64,000 nucleotides of DNA from Spongilla lacustris (taxonomy: Eukaryota > Porifera > Demospongiae > Spongillida > Spongillidae). The position numbers and the translations under genes are program-made. A model generated the notes under the pieces. That model did not search any database. It had not been told where the DNA came from and saw only the letters and a list, made by a program, of their open reading frames with translations. This document shows positions 47,475-60,256 of this stretch, piece by piece; the first letter of the stretch is position 1; each line of letters begins with the position of its first letter. The stretch lies in NCBI GenBank assembly GCA_949361645.1, contig OX442433.1:4459720-4523719 (forward strand), given 5' to 3'.

Positions 47475-48777
47475 GTAGGAACTGTTTTCTCTTGAGAGGC
47501 TAGAGGCTCGAGGAATTCTTTAATTAGTGGAGTTACCACTAGAGCACCAAATTTCCCTCAAGTAATTATTGAAGATGTAAATGCCAAGCAACATGCATAA
47601 CTTTACAAACCAAGAGCCCTGAAATCATCTCAACTGCCCACCTTCCTAACTGCTGCAAATTTATATCCTTGTGGTTGGTCTAGTTACTTTTAAAGAACTT
47701 TGCATTTTTCCACAAAGCTAGTGACTGACCATTTGCATTTGTAGAAGTACTAGCATTGGATTGGAACCAATATCTGGCTTAGGTAGTGGGTCAGCTGTCA
47801 GAGATTCATGGCACAGCTTATGACAGCCAGCAGCCAGCCAGGCAAATGGCACGAGCTGAAGACAACTAAGACTTTTGTTTTGTGTCAAGCCGAAATTCGC
47901 TGAGCAGTTCCTCTTGTTAATGGAGGGTTTGCCATGGGATTTTCAGAGGAGAGGTGTGGCACTCACCATATGTGTAGTGTGTACAAGGTCCATCTGGGCA
48001 TGGCTTGCACCTTTACTACTGACTGGGAGTGGGGCTTTCCGTCACGCAGAGATATAAGCAGACATTTTGGTGAATTCTTGTGATCTCTTCAGGCTGTGGA
48101 ATATAGGTATATTTTGAACATTAGTGATGTTCTATATCAACCACACCAGGTAGTTATTGTGTACATGTAGTAATGATGAAACTAGCCATAGTTGCAATGT
48201 TATTTGTGTGTTGAGTTTATGATAGTGGCATGCAGATGTCACACCCAAGTATGGTGAAGTGTGCGCATGATATAGGAAAACTGTATGCATGTTTGTGCAC
48301 AACAAAAAGTTTGCAGCCTGTCCCAGAATGTGCTGCTCAACTATTCCTGTTGCAGACCTGTTTCTGAACCAGGACTTTTGGGCAGTACATTGTTATGGGT
48401 TGGAGAATACATTTAATCCAATTCAACGAAATTTGTAGTTTGTGCACAGTACATGTATATTTAAAAAAAGACATGTATACGTCAGTGTACAGCTACCTTG
48501 CAATTGGCTAATTGTCAGTGTACAGCTACCTTGCAATTGGCTAATTGTCCAAACTCTTACCTGCATACCCGGATAAATGAATTATGACAGTCTCCTCAAT
48601 TTAGGACGATTGTAACTTATTTGTCGAACTTCCAGAGCCACCCTTCAACGTGGAACGTTTTGTATCCATGTAGTCAGTCTATCACGACAACACCAAGTGC
48701 ATACTGGTATTTTTACGTATTTCCCGCCAATGAATTGAATAACTTAATTGCCTGTACTTAAAATTGTTACACCCTAA
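47475..48777. other. Spacer upstream of GCSH
   Basis: No gene recognised. It contains a 33-base direct duplication at 48481-48547 ('gtcagtgtacagctaccttg' plus 'caattggctaatt'). The GCSH promoter presumably lies in the last few hundred bases, and no TATA box is evident. Confidence 0.5.
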
Positions 48778-51700
48778 ATGGCTCTAGTTGGACGGCGTTT
48801 GCTGTGTCTTCGGGCTAGTCTATCCAGTTGCATCGGACCTCGTTCTACCTCGTGGAGCGACAGTGCGACTGGAAGTGTAGCGCTGTTGACGAGAAAATAT
48901 TCTTCAGAGCCAGGTAAGCTGGTGACGCCGCAGCTAGTGCAAGAAATGCAGGTTTTGCAATAACAGGTGGAAAGTACAGATATACAAAATCACACGAATG
49001 GGCGTTATTGGAGGGAAAGACAGCTACCGTTGGTATTTCCAGCTATGCGCAGGTTAGTACTGTCGATTCATACATGTAACGGTGGTACGCAGCCATTTTG
49101 TTTGAAGGTGAGGGTGTAATGGGGGTGTGATACATGGGGGTGTGGTCTTGAACATGGTGCTTTAGCGAATCTGCATGATTTGGAAGGATTCAGGAGGCCT
49201 CATATAACCCAGATGGGATAGAGTTTCACATGATCCAGGTGAGGTCTGGTGGGCCACGTAATATTGTAGGGCTTTGCAGGCTCTAACAGCCTAACAGCAT
49301 CGTGTGAAGTTCTAACTATAGTATCATATAGCATCAGCAGCCATAACATGAAGCCCTAACAGCCATCATGTAGCTTATGAAGCCCTAATAGCTTATGAAG
49401 CCCAAATGGCCATTATTTGAGGCCCTAACATCTGTCATCATGTGAGGTCCCAACAGCCATTATTTGAGGCCCTAACAGCCACTATTTGAGGCCCCAACAG
49501 CTGTCATCATGTGAGATCCCAATAGCCATTATGTGAGGCCCTAGCAGCCTTATAGCATCAGCGTAAGGATGAGGCTCTATGACATTTGAGATCTGGTTTT
49601 CATTCTATGGCAGATGTGCTTTATGCAAGGCCACTCATTTTCACCTTTTTTTCCCTGTGCACATCCATTCTTGAATGGTGGACACCATTGGTCTACCCAT
49701 GAATGCAGGACCGCTTATTACGATAGATCAGGAGGACACAAAAGGGTGATGTACAATACAGCAAGAGCAGAGCTATGGCATGGAAACAATGGTAACCCAA
49801 TGTGATCAGTCATGGTTGGAATCAGTACTGGTAGCCACTTCTTTGCACAGACACCCCTGATCAACAGTTGACTTCTTCACATTTGAAGCATTGGGGGGGG
49901 GCCTTGTTGAATTTCCTCGTTAGCATCACTGGTCTCCTGTACTATTGTAGACTGCAAATGAGACTGCTGTTAATGTAGATGAGGGCGCTCTGTGGAACAG
50001 TCTGGGAACTGTACCTTCCAGGCACTCATCAGGCTAGTATCACGCTTAACTCATAAGTGTGCTTGCTTGACAGTGGTATCACAGATGGCTATTGTACATG
50101 TGGCTTTATTGCTGGTTTCTGGGAGACCTTAAATCTGCAGCTGGATTAGCAGTATTAATTATTCCATTGCGAAATTAAAATGAGAAATGTATGTTCATTT
50201 TTGTAGTGGTTTGATGAAAGCCTCACACCCTGCCAGCATGTATCTCTATGCAGATCTCTAAAGAACTGACTGGATATTTTATGTGTATTGACCAAGTTTC
50301 AAATGAATCCTTTTTTCAGTGTCGATTATAACTTTTTGTAATGATTAACCACATTAGTTTGGTCTGCATTTGGGTGGAAACTGAAGTTTAATTTTATGGC
50401 ACAATAGTATTAGTGCTAAAAGACAGGAATGTCCTCAATCAACTAGTTCCAGAGTTAGTCCCAATGCCATCCTACTATTAGTAGGATTCTAGTCTATCAA
50501 CAGTCTAGCATTTGAATTATGATATTTCCATTCTAAATCAAAATGCACTTTTTCAGACTGTCACGTATTTGTATTGCTTTGGCAAATCATTTGAAGTGTT
50601 CTTATTCTAGAGAATGCAGTTGTGATACGTCAGCATACAAAAGTGTCCAGAAATGTTGGTCCTCTTACCGTCTAAGAGTCTGCCAGCAGTATTTGTGAAA
50701 TGTATCCTATAATGGTAGCCTTTTCTTAAAAAAACCTTCAACATATTCTATTATCCTACACATAGGAGAGTTTCCTTATGTACACTTAGTATCTATACAT
50801 TCCGCCATTGGAGTTAAGGGACTCCAATGTACATCTACTGGGATTGTTAACATCTGTGGAGAAACCTGTTTTCTGGGCCTTTGCTTGATGTAATTTCAGC
50901 TAATTTGTCAACAGAATCACTGTCATGTCTATTTGCTTGCCTAATCTTGTTTACCTGCCTTTTTGGATTCACTTGCTGCACTATTGCATTATTTTTCATC
51001 TTCCTCTTTACTCACCTGTAAAGTCATTTGGGGTCGGCCATCTTGTTCACTGACTGCTTAGACAATGAACTTTAAAATGCTCCACAATTTAATGTCTAAC
51101 CAATAAGCACCGGTAAAATTGCTAAGTAAACCTAGCGTTTTTGTGCTAGGTGTACACAGCAGCCGCTAGGTTACCGTAGCGATAACTGCCTGGTTTACTT
51201 AGCGTCTGCTAGGTTAACTGAGCAAACTGTGTAAAGCATGTGGCGTTCCAAACATCATTTTGATCCATTTGTTTATGTATTTGCACACTTTATAAATGCT
51301 ATTTGCATTGTACTACCCTCTCTAACTGTTTTCATGAGTAAAACTACGTTTTCACTTCATTTCAAAGCAGGTTATAGGCAATGAAACGTTACTACTGAGT
51401 TACGCGCATAATACATATACCCTAGGCTACGGACTACTCCACATTGACTTTTGGTGAATAGGGATGCACACCCTTCCAGATTTGGGACCACACAATCCAA
51501 AGATGTTACCATCATTCTCATCTGAGCACTGAGAGCAGCAGTAGTTGGCATTTGGTGCTGGCTTGGGACATACTTTGCATCTCACAGCAGTGCCATGTTT
51601 GGACATCTTCTGTTTCTTCTGCATTGTCAGCCTATCTTGAACCCGCCTTGTCTCAAAGTACTTTGTGATTGGCATAGCCTCATGCTCTATTTGCTGCACA

Positions 51701-54700
51701 TCATTCTGGTACACAGTATCCTCTTCGTCATCCTGCCTCCTGCGTTTCCTTAATTCCATGATGTGCTTTGTAGCAGCAGGTGCACCAGGTCTTGTGTTAG
51801 TAAGACAAGCGATCACTAGGTTCTCTGTAAAAACAGAGTGAGGAGGCTGCTTTGTGTGCACATTAAATGAACAGAAAACTTTGAATGCATCTACCTTGAT
51901 TATGCCCAGTATAGTGCAAAACATACGAAACCACCAATCTTTGGTTTGCACAATGCTCGAGTCCAAGGCCATCTTGTCGAAGATGGTTGTGTACATCTAT
52001 TGCACATGCTGCAGAGAAATATGACTTGATCATCTGTGTCCTAGATACCGTTTGCATAATGGTCTCAGATTCCCCTGACACTGGATTCAACCTCCAACGC
52101 TTCTTGATGTGGTCGTCAACAGGAAGTGTATGATTCCATGTGCTCACAATAATCTTCTTTGGAGTACCTTCACTTCAAGGCTCATTCCACACATGACCAT
52201 ATATGAACTTGGTGGCACTTCCAATAGTTTTAGTAGTGCAAATCGTAACTGTATCTCTGCACTGTGCACCGGCCTGAAATGCAATATCTTGGCAATATTT
52301 CTTTGGAAATTCCTTGTGGGCTGTTTTCAAAAGACCAGAAAAGTAGAGCCCATGGCTCAAGCAAAGCAGTACAGCAAGCAACGGAGGCAAAAGCACTATC
52401 TCCATGTATGACACGACCAGAACCATGTAGCATTTCTGTTAGTCGGAGAACAAGGGCAACTGACTTAGGGTACCTATCACAGTAGGCCTTCTTTGCCATT
52501 ATATCAGCTGCCTCCTGAATTTCTAAATGCAAAATTATTCCAGTCTCAGGTTCTTATGCTCAATTCCGATGCCTTGAGGTTTTCTTGCAATTTTGCGTAG
52601 AGATGGAATGCCTTCAGGGGTATTTTCAAAAATGGCTTCCACATTCCCATAGATTCGTCAACAATACACTCAGTCCCAGGTTCCACAACTTCTCTGCGCC
52701 TTTGGTTAAAAGCATGAATTAAAGAATGGGCCATGTACCAAGGATTATCAGAGTGGTCAGGGGGCCACAACTTCAGATACCGAGCAAGATTGAATCTACT
52801 TCCAAGATTGAATGGTGGACAAAATCCATCATCTTTAGTTCCCCATAACTCTCGAATGTTGCACCCAAATGCCAATGAAGTACCTAGTAACACACCAATA
52901 CACTGCCAATGTTCATACTCTGTGAAATGATCAAGAGTGGATGGAAGAGAGCCATTTGTCCAAGCCAAACAGGAAGAAAAGTATGATACAGGAAACATAG
53001 CCAGGAAACAGTCATACTCCGAATGCCACCCATCTGTTAGCAACTGCCCAGGCCACTTTATACGTGTTTCCATACGCAGCCATCCATCCTTAGCTCGTTG
53101 GCATCGTGTTACACCACCTTCGAGTAGTGACCACTTTTGACCATGGGCACACAACAGATCCTGCTCTGTTACTCCCTGCCCGAGGGTTGAAATAGCTTCG
53201 CTAACATCCAATTCATCAGGTTCATCCTCCAGGAGCGTTCTTTCATGCTGATGTTCATCGGGTTCTTCTTCTCCCCTATGCCCGTCTGGAAGAGCCGCGA
53301 TGTCAGGAGAAGTAACGGGAGGAGTTACGACTTGCTGCTGTGATAGCTTCTTCCAAAACGCAACACTGTGATCAGACACACAAGTCTCGCTACCAATGGT
53401 CCACTTAACTCGCCTGCAATTTTTCTTAGGCTTTTCAACAACCACTCCTTTGATTCGAGCCTGTTTCCACGTTGCCCCAAACGTACGCATCAAAGTATCC
53501 TTCAAACGCAAATTCGCTCCACTGACCGAACACGCGTTCCTATCTCGGGGAGGTCAACGCTAGCAGAAGGCTGACTCCTATGCAGTCCAAGACGAGAACC
53601 AGGTGTACCATTAGAAGCCATTTTGGACACTTCAATTGTTCTCCAACACGTGACAAATAACCTATGAAAATGCTAGGTTAACCTATCGAACGCTAGGTTA
53701 ACCTAGCATCCGGCGGATATTGGCTAATGGTCTGACTATTATAAATGTCACTGGCATGCCAATAGGCCAGCTTTGAGAATAGCGATCCTCTATTAACATT
53801 ACTATTACCTGACTATTGTTGGTGCTAAGTATTATTAAAATATACTTTAAATTAACAATTACTATTAATAATATCTTGCAGTCATAGTCCATGCTTTAGC
53901 AATTTTTGTAGTACAGTGTGCATATTTTTAGTTGTTACATTAAGTTGTTCTAATGCAACATACACAGGTAACCTCTGATTTGAAAATCAACACCCACATA
54001 TTTAAATCAGTTAAAAAAACGACATTATCATTAGGATAGGTAAACAATTACTATTTTTAGTAGTTTTATGATGAAATATGTGCTTAATTATTAGTTTTTT
54101 TCTTTCCATCTTGAATAATTTGATTGAAAATTTCCCATACACCCCTTATCTCTAAATCTAAACAGTGTTAAAGTACATCATCTGTGGGCTATAAATACTT
54201 AAAAAAAAAAAAATACTTGGTACCAACAATAATATGTATAAACTGTCAAACCTCGATCCCTTTGCTCAATTGTACTTAACTCTATAAATTTAGTAAGGTT
54301 GGTGCACACTATTGTTAGGGCAGTGTTAACAAGTGTATCTGCATAACTAAACTGAATGTCCTTTTTAAAAGTCACCCATATTTGTTCTTATAGTCAGTGC
54401 CGGATTAACCGTTTAATGGGCCACTTGTTGTCAAATTGACTTTTAGCTAATTTGCTTAAAATCATGTCGTAATTATAAAGCTGGCTATTTAAAAGTTGCA
54501 CAGCTCGCATATATATGTCGCATCAATCGGTGATTGTAATTTGTTACTGATGTATATGCACTGTTACACAAATGCATGGTGATATTTAAAAATGTGGGAC
54601 AATTGTGAATGTATTTAATGTGAGAAAAATTAGTGCGCTTAGTGTTCCCCAATACAGCGCAGTGGAGTGTCCACTCAGTTACCATTAATTGTACATGTCA

Positions 54701-57150
54701 TTGTATATTGCAAAGCCTAGCGCTAGTATTATAACAACTCTGTGAAACCACGTGGCTTCATAAACTATGTTTCTTCAAACATTTCTCCGCCCCTCCCCCT
54801 GCCTCAAAACTGTCCTTTTAGCACCCCCCCCCCCCCCCCCCTGGCTGAAATCCAGGATATGCCCCTGTTATATAATAATTTTATCGACCCTGTGTGGGAG
54901 GCAGGATTGCCTGCCCACAAGATTTACCCTGTGCCATTGGATTCTATGCTCAGAATTGTTAAAAGCTTGACAGACGTTCATTGTTGCGCGGAGAGCATTC
55001 TTTATTCTCATAAAGTGGCTGAATGATCGCTCGCCAGTACAATTTGACACTGGACTGAAGAGCTAAACTTGTGCACTGAATATACACGAATGTGAGCTCC
55101 AAAGATGAGAATGTAACAGGCTAACAGTCTGATAGTAAGTCAGTGCGCAATAATTGGCAATCAGAAATAAGGTGGCCCACGCAGTGATATAATTGTGTAA
55201 CATGAGCCTCACAGTAGTATCCAGACAGTTAGATAGCATGAGTGTGCTTGAGATGGACCTGTATAAACTATCAATGGATGATTAGGCTATGCACGCACCA
55301 TCTGCATATTTGAATCCCTTGCACTCTGTTCTGTTGTATTCTGTTTCGTGCGAATCGTTGGTTGTTACAATTGTGACCTTCACTCGTCCGCTCGACTTTG
55401 ATGTGCATGCTACTTTATTGTTATTCAGTAATGTGGTATTAATTCATTAAATTCATCGATTGTAGGCGTGTACATGTGTGTCTTAATGGGCCCCTATCTT
55501 ATTGGGCACTGCTTATAGTGTCGTAGAGAAAATCAATACAGTACTGTAGTTATTATTTTAAATTGTTTAGTCATGCATATAAAATTTAAAGAAACAAAAA
55601 CATGTACAAGTCAATATAAGCTCTGATTTGTACTTCAGAGCTAAGTCCACCTTTCCAAAGTACACCTTTTCTGTTTGCAAGAAAGTTAGTTCCCGTAAAC
55701 ACTATTGAAGCATGCGCATCGGCAGATGCCTGGTAATGATGAATTTACCAGTTTACATTGCACAAATTTCCGCATGGTTTTCAATGGCACTAAGCCTTTT
55801 AAAACCACTGTGTACATTTGCTCGGAAAAGCTGCTTCATACTCTACCACACCCTGTGTTGCCATGGTTATGTAGAAGTCTATGGTTAACAGTTATTTGGT
55901 TTCCCATAGACGTCTATTTGTAACCACCATTAACCATGGCAACACTGATAATCGCAGTTTAAAGCTACCTTGCTTTTTGTGCATCTTCTTCAGTCACGTA
56001 ATTGGTAAATCATTCTTATGCTTACCTATTTTAGCTCTGGTTCTCTTGTCATTAACTAAGAGGCTACAATTATTTGTTAGCTAACATTTTTGTCATTGTC
56101 ATCGTGAACTTAAAAGCACAAAGTGTGGGTGAGGTCAGGTTTTGTTGTTGAGGACTGTTCTGGCTAGTCAAAATGCATTACGGCTGCCAACTTCATATTT
56201 AACAGGAAAAACTTGGTGAGATTGTATTTGCTGAGCTGCCCAAACTTGGAGCCCAAATATCTAAAGGAGGTTTGTGCTGCTTTAACACACTTTATGATCT
56301 AACAAGATCTAGGTGTCTGTGTACAGTAAGGGATATGTACATTGCATGAGTAGGAATATGAGGTGTGGGTTCCGTTGCACATATTAGACCAGCTGTGAAG
56401 CAATGATCATTTGAAATAGGGGCAGCAATTTGTAGTGAATGTGCATATACATGCTTCATTTCTTTTGCATCGGGAAGGGTGGCAGGCCTAATTACTTATG
56501 TGCCACTGTTGTAGACACAATAGGTGTTTTGGAGAGTGTGAAGGCAGCTGCAGAGGTATATTCTCCTGTTGGTGGTCAAATCACAGCAATAAATGAGTCT
56601 TTGCAGTCAGAACCAGAGTTGGTCAATAAGGAGCCGTATGGAAAAGGTCAGTAATGTATGCGCATTGAAGAGAGCCCTCTGTATTACTTCCTGGGCACTA
56701 GGCTTTATCTTTTCTCATGTCAGGATCTTTAGAAAGGTCAAAAGTAAGAAGCAATTATTAGAGCCTCACAATTCTAGGTGCAGTACATGTTTTTAGAGAG
56801 TTAGGTAGTGCCCCTATAGTAGGAGTGCTGATGTAGATACTGAAAATACCATTTATGTTGTCCCTAGGAGGTGCAATGCATTGTACTTGTATACATAGAA
56901 AGGCGATTTTCATCATCCAGAAGTCATGTGTATGGCTTCTTGATTGGAAATATTTGTGTCGAGGACCTGCAAAGAATTGTATGATTGTACTCAAGGACGT
57001 GTACAAATATACCACGACCCATATTTAACTTGCATGTACATGTACATCAGTTGAGGAATTTGTGTTAATAGTAACAAGTAAATAAAAACACTGAATACAC
57101 TGTCTACAATTGAGGGCTAGACTTAAATTTGGACTTGGTCATAACCACCC

Positions 57151-57183
<33 letters not shown>

Positions 57184-57708
57184 AAAAAAAAAGCTGTGGT
57201 CCATTAGTCCATCACCTTCTTTTGTTTTTTGTTTGATGTATGTGCATGTGTTGTGTTCTTTGCCCTTTACATTTCTGCACTTCATGTTGTGTTCCCCACA
57301 CTACTGCACTTTGCCTTGGCTTCATCTCCACACTCCCGGGAGTACTCACTACACTGGCAGACAATTCATTTTCAAAATATAGACCAGTTGCTCAAGAGGT
57401 TTCTGTAACCAATGTAGCACTAACAAATATGTGGCCTTACTGGGCACTCTTCATTCATGCAGCCAATATACCCATTACTGCATGACGCAACATATACTCA
57501 CCAGCCTCAACGTTAAAAGTTTAGGTACTGGAAGAATGTTTAGAATGTATGTGCGTATGCGTGGGAAGGTGTTTGTTGCCTCTTGATTATATATTTTTTT
57601 TCAGGTTGGTTAATGAAAGTTGAAGTAAAGGATACTGCCCAGTACAACAGCTTGTTATCTTCGGATGACTACCAGAAGTATCTCCATGACGAATTGTCTG
57701 TGTCTTGA
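48778..57708 (+). CDS. GCSH: Glycine cleavage system H protein, mitochondrial, 173 residues
   Basis: Lipoate-bearing carrier that shuttles the aminomethyl group between the P, T and L proteins of the mitochondrial glycine cleavage complex. Exons: 48778-48913, 48967-49052, 56206-56269, 56515-56646, 57605-57708, in phase, 173 residues (the same length as human GCSH). Residues 1-45 are an Arg/Ser/Leu-rich mitochondrial presequence (MALVGRRLLCLRASLSSC) ending near RKYSSEPG. The mature part reads 'YTKSHEWALLEGKTATVGIS', 'EKLGEIVFAELPKLG', and the lipoylation site 'GVLESVKAAAEVYSPV' (the Lys after ESV). It continues with 'VNKEPYGKGWLMKVEV' and 'YQKYLHDE'. Intron 1 is only 53 bases and lacks stops in frame. 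Intron 2 is 7.1 kb and holds a dead piggyBac and a MITE. HERPUD follows 199 bases downstream on the same strand. Confidence 0.95.
49300..49560. repeat. Degenerate tandem repeat (GCSH intron 2)
   Basis: About ten imperfect copies of a roughly 24-29-base unit around 'tgaggccctaacagccat', alternating with 'tgtcatcatgtgaggtcc'. The rest of 49060-51120 holds no recognised feature. Confidence 0.85.
51131..53697 (-). mobile_element. piggyBac-type DNA transposon, 2.57 kb (GCSH intron 2)
   Basis: The left end reads CCTAGCGTT and the right end AACGCTAGG. TTAA follows the right end (53698-53701), and TAAA precedes the left end, probably a mutated TTAA. Sub-terminal copies of 'gctaggttaacct' occur near both ends. 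The element encodes a broken transposase on the minus strand, opposite to the host gene. Confidence 0.75.
51427..53625 (-). pseudogene. piggyBac transposase, decayed
   Basis: Pieces in order on the minus strand: a start-like MASNGTPGSRLG at about 53621; 53511-52546, which includes 'YEHWQCIGVLLGTSLAFGC', 'HSLIHAFNQRRREVVEPG' and 'TECIVDESMGMWK' (first catalytic Asp); and 52532-52230, with 'IQEAADIMAKK' and 'HGSGRVIHGDSAFASV' (second Asp). The last pieces are about 52147-51863, with 'FSAACAIDVHNHLRQDGLGL' (third Asp), and 51996-51427, ending in a Cys-rich zinc-binding tail (CKVCPKPAPNANYCCSQC). At least four frameshifts or stops separate them, so no full protein can be made. The three Asp positions are still visible. 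Confidence 0.85.
53821..54224. mobile_element. MITE-like element D, copy 2, inverted (GCSH intron 2)
   Basis: Inverted relative of 24749-25191. It ends in AATACTTGGTACC at the right and a mutated GGTGCTAAGTATT at the left. The outer bases 'attgtt / aacaat' suggest a terminal repeat longer than 13 bases. It begins 120 bases from the piggyBac end. Remaining intron sequence to 56205 has no recognised feature apart from a C run at about 54824-54841. Confidence 0.78.
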
Positions 57709-57906
57709 TGCAGCGCTATGCTGTCTGAAAAACGTGTTTAGCCTCTGTTTGGTTTAGCTTTGGAGCTTTGTTTGTTGTGTTTATATTAAATTCTGTTTAT
57801 TAATCGTGACAGCACGCGTGCGCAATCTGATTGGGCCACGTTTCTAGCTGTTGTCATATATTGATGTAACGTAAACATTGTAATATTTGTCTTATTAGGA
57901 TTAGAA
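57709..57906 (+). promoter_or_regulatory. Short GCSH-HERPUD intergenic region
   Basis: 198 bases hold the GCSH 3' end and the HERPUD 5' end. It contains 'gacagcacgcgtgcgcaatctgattgggccacg' in part: 'attgg' is a CCAAT-type box and the adjacent CACG is the second half of an ER-stress element (CCAAT-N9-CACG has nine spacer bases; here the spacing is much shorter). This is suggestive only. Confidence 0.35.
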
Positions 57907-60256
57907 ATGGAGGAACGTCACCAGACGCTTGTGATCAAGGCAGCAAACGGAAAGTTTGAAGACTTCAAAGTAGATTCGCTGTGTAGCTGGACTGTAAAAT
58001 ACTTGAAGAACCACATTTCTCATCAACACCCTTCTCGTCCGGTGAGTGTAACGAATAGCCGCTTGGTAGCTAGGGTGGAGCGTGCGTTCCTAAGCTGTTA
58101 CTAACTTACTTAGTATTAGGCTGACTTTATGCCTACCGAAGTTTATGCCTATCGAAGTAGCAATGGCGTTGTCCGTTAGTGACTTGTTCTAAAACATCGA
58201 TGTCTTCGACGCCGTACTGTAGTTGCGTCTGTTCGCTTAGTTGCGACACCCTTACAGGAAAGAAAAAAAAAAAAAAAAAAAAAAACGAACATCCGCACAA
58301 TGTGATATCTCTTTACTGTAGTAAACGTGCTTTTAGCTTGGCACGCTGTATAAAACTCCACAAGTGTATTTTAAAAATATTACGATTGGGCTGTAGGCTG
58401 TATCGTGTCAGAAGTTGATCTGTGCTGGAAAACTACTTGCGGATGAACAGCTTATTCGAGAGATCTCACCGGAGGTAATAATAAGATCGATAAGGTGTGT
58501 GGTGTATTTCACCTTCTATGAATCAGTCAGGTGACCTGCCAGTGGTACTGCATCTCGTGATGTACGAACGGTCATTATCAGCTCCAGCAGCTGTGACAAA
58601 ACAGGTATGAAGGCTGATACAGGCACTGTTGTAATTTCGTTTTACCATGTATTCTTCTGTATGTATTGTAGATCGAACCTTCTCTTGAAACGTGGCATGA
58701 AGAGCAGATGGAAGAGAGACAAGTTGAACAGGAGCAAGGCCATGAACAACTGCCACCTCGGCAAGAGGTATATTTTGACTGGGAGATTTGAACTGTTGTT
58801 GAGCCATCCTGTAATATCTAGAATCCAGTTATCAGTCAGTGGCCAAGATACAGGGGAACATATGCACAATGGTATGTTTGGTGTTTCATGTGTAATGTAT
58901 ACAATACATGTACATGAAAATGTGATTCTGTTTTGTCTTTAAAAGGATGCCTGGTGTTGTCCCATTTGGTACACTCCCTGGATTTGGCACCTACCCCCTC
59001 CCACAAGGCTACATGCCCACATACAACCCCATGTTGGCTGCTCATATGGCACAATGGTACCAGAGCTACCACGGAAGGTTTGTTCTTGAAGTTGATTGTT
59101 GTAGTCTTAGCCCCTCTGGGAAGTATTTACAGTTTTCAGTCAATTTGGTTAATAGTGGGCCAGTCAATGGTACATAACACTTAATGAACTAGGAATGACC
59201 CCAGATGGCCTTGTAGTCATTGCAGAAGGCCCAATACGTATATACGTTTACCTGTCAGCGTTTTGGCACACCTTTAGAAACGGGTCTAAACTAAAGTGGT
59301 TTTGTGCTATTTATGTAGACATGTCCATGGTAGCACAGTTGCATGGCTGAAGCTAAATACACGGTCAGCTGGAATCTTTACCATGTAGGCAACTTCCAGC
59401 AGAAGCCGAAGCTGATGAGGGTGTGATTAATGAGGGCGACCAGAACATGCCGATTGTACCAGACCAACCTGATGGTCCTGATGTGGAAGATAATGCAGTG
59501 GCAATGAACGCAGGCATGGGAGGAATGGATGTCGCCAATGTGCAGCGCCGTCGAGACATGGTGGACTACCTGTACATGTTGATGATGGCCGTCTTTCTTG
59601 TAGCTATGGCCTTCATGACAGGATCACTGGGAAGGTTCCTGGTCTTTGCTGGTGGAATAGTCTTCATGCTTCTGTAAGTGATATCTTGGTGTACCCATAC
59701 AGGGTATGTGTTTGACTTGTGTTACTTGCCTGAAGCAACCAAGCTGGATGGTTCTCAATACAAAGGCGGAGGCAAGGTAATTCACTAATATATGTCAAAG
59801 TTCCTATTCATTAGGATGTAACCCCTCTTTGTCATGACATCCTTCTGGATGCCACCCATGAGCAGATGGGCCTGTGAATGATCTGGCCCCACCTGCCCCT
59901 CCTGCTCCACAAGTCCAGCCGCCACCCACCCAACCTGCTCCACCATCTCCACCTGCCTCACAACAGCCATCTGGCTCACCTGCACAGGACAACTCCACCT
60001 CAAGGCCACTTGAGCAGCTACAGCAGCAACAAGAGCAAAATGGAGCTGAGGTGTGCACACATTGCATCTTATATGATGATGTGTTGAATGGGTAGCCATT
60101 TACATGCACTGTGCATATCTGCAGGAAACTACAAGTCCTGCTCTATTGCAAGTGACACCACCACAGCCTGGACTTCTTACCACCATATTTGTGTTTTTTA
60201 CATCCTTCTTTGCATCATTGATACCGCAGCACCATCAACCAGTGCAGGCCAATTGA
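57907..60256 (+). CDS. HERPUD: HERPUD-type ubiquitin-like ER membrane protein, 397 residues
   Basis: Scaffold of ER-associated degradation (HRD1 complex), induced by ER stress in animals. Ten exons, all in phase: 57907-58041, 58397-58474, 58527-58604, 58672-58767, 58840-58871, 58946-59077, 59389-59673, 59736-59776, 59866-60050, 60125-60256. The length is close to human HERPUD1 (391). Seen: an N-terminal ubiquitin-like domain (residues 1-85, 'TLVIKAANGKFEDFKV', 'QKLICAGKLLADEQ'), a Glu/Gln-rich linker, Pro/Gly/Tyr-rich 'YPLPQGYMPTYNPMLAAHMA', and a membrane hairpin 'LYMLMMAVFLVAMAF' / 'FLVFAGGIVFMLLNQAGWF'. These are followed by Pro-rich 'APPAPPAPQVQPPPTQPAPP' and a hydrophobic C-terminal segment 'LLTTIFVFFTSFFASLIP'. 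The LxQAGWF phrase is diagnostic. Candidate poly(A) signal at 60693. HERPUD1 versus HERPUD2 cannot be decided. Confidence 0.92.

Noticed and set aside
48913..48966. Reading through to the stop at 48963 to give a 61-codon gene
   Set aside because: A 53-base intron (gtaagc...aacag) restores the H-protein frame (GGKYRYTKSHEW), so the short product is not the main model.
53890..54235. First taken as unique intron sequence of GCSH
   Set aside because: It is an inverted copy of 24749-25191, so it is listed as a mobile element.
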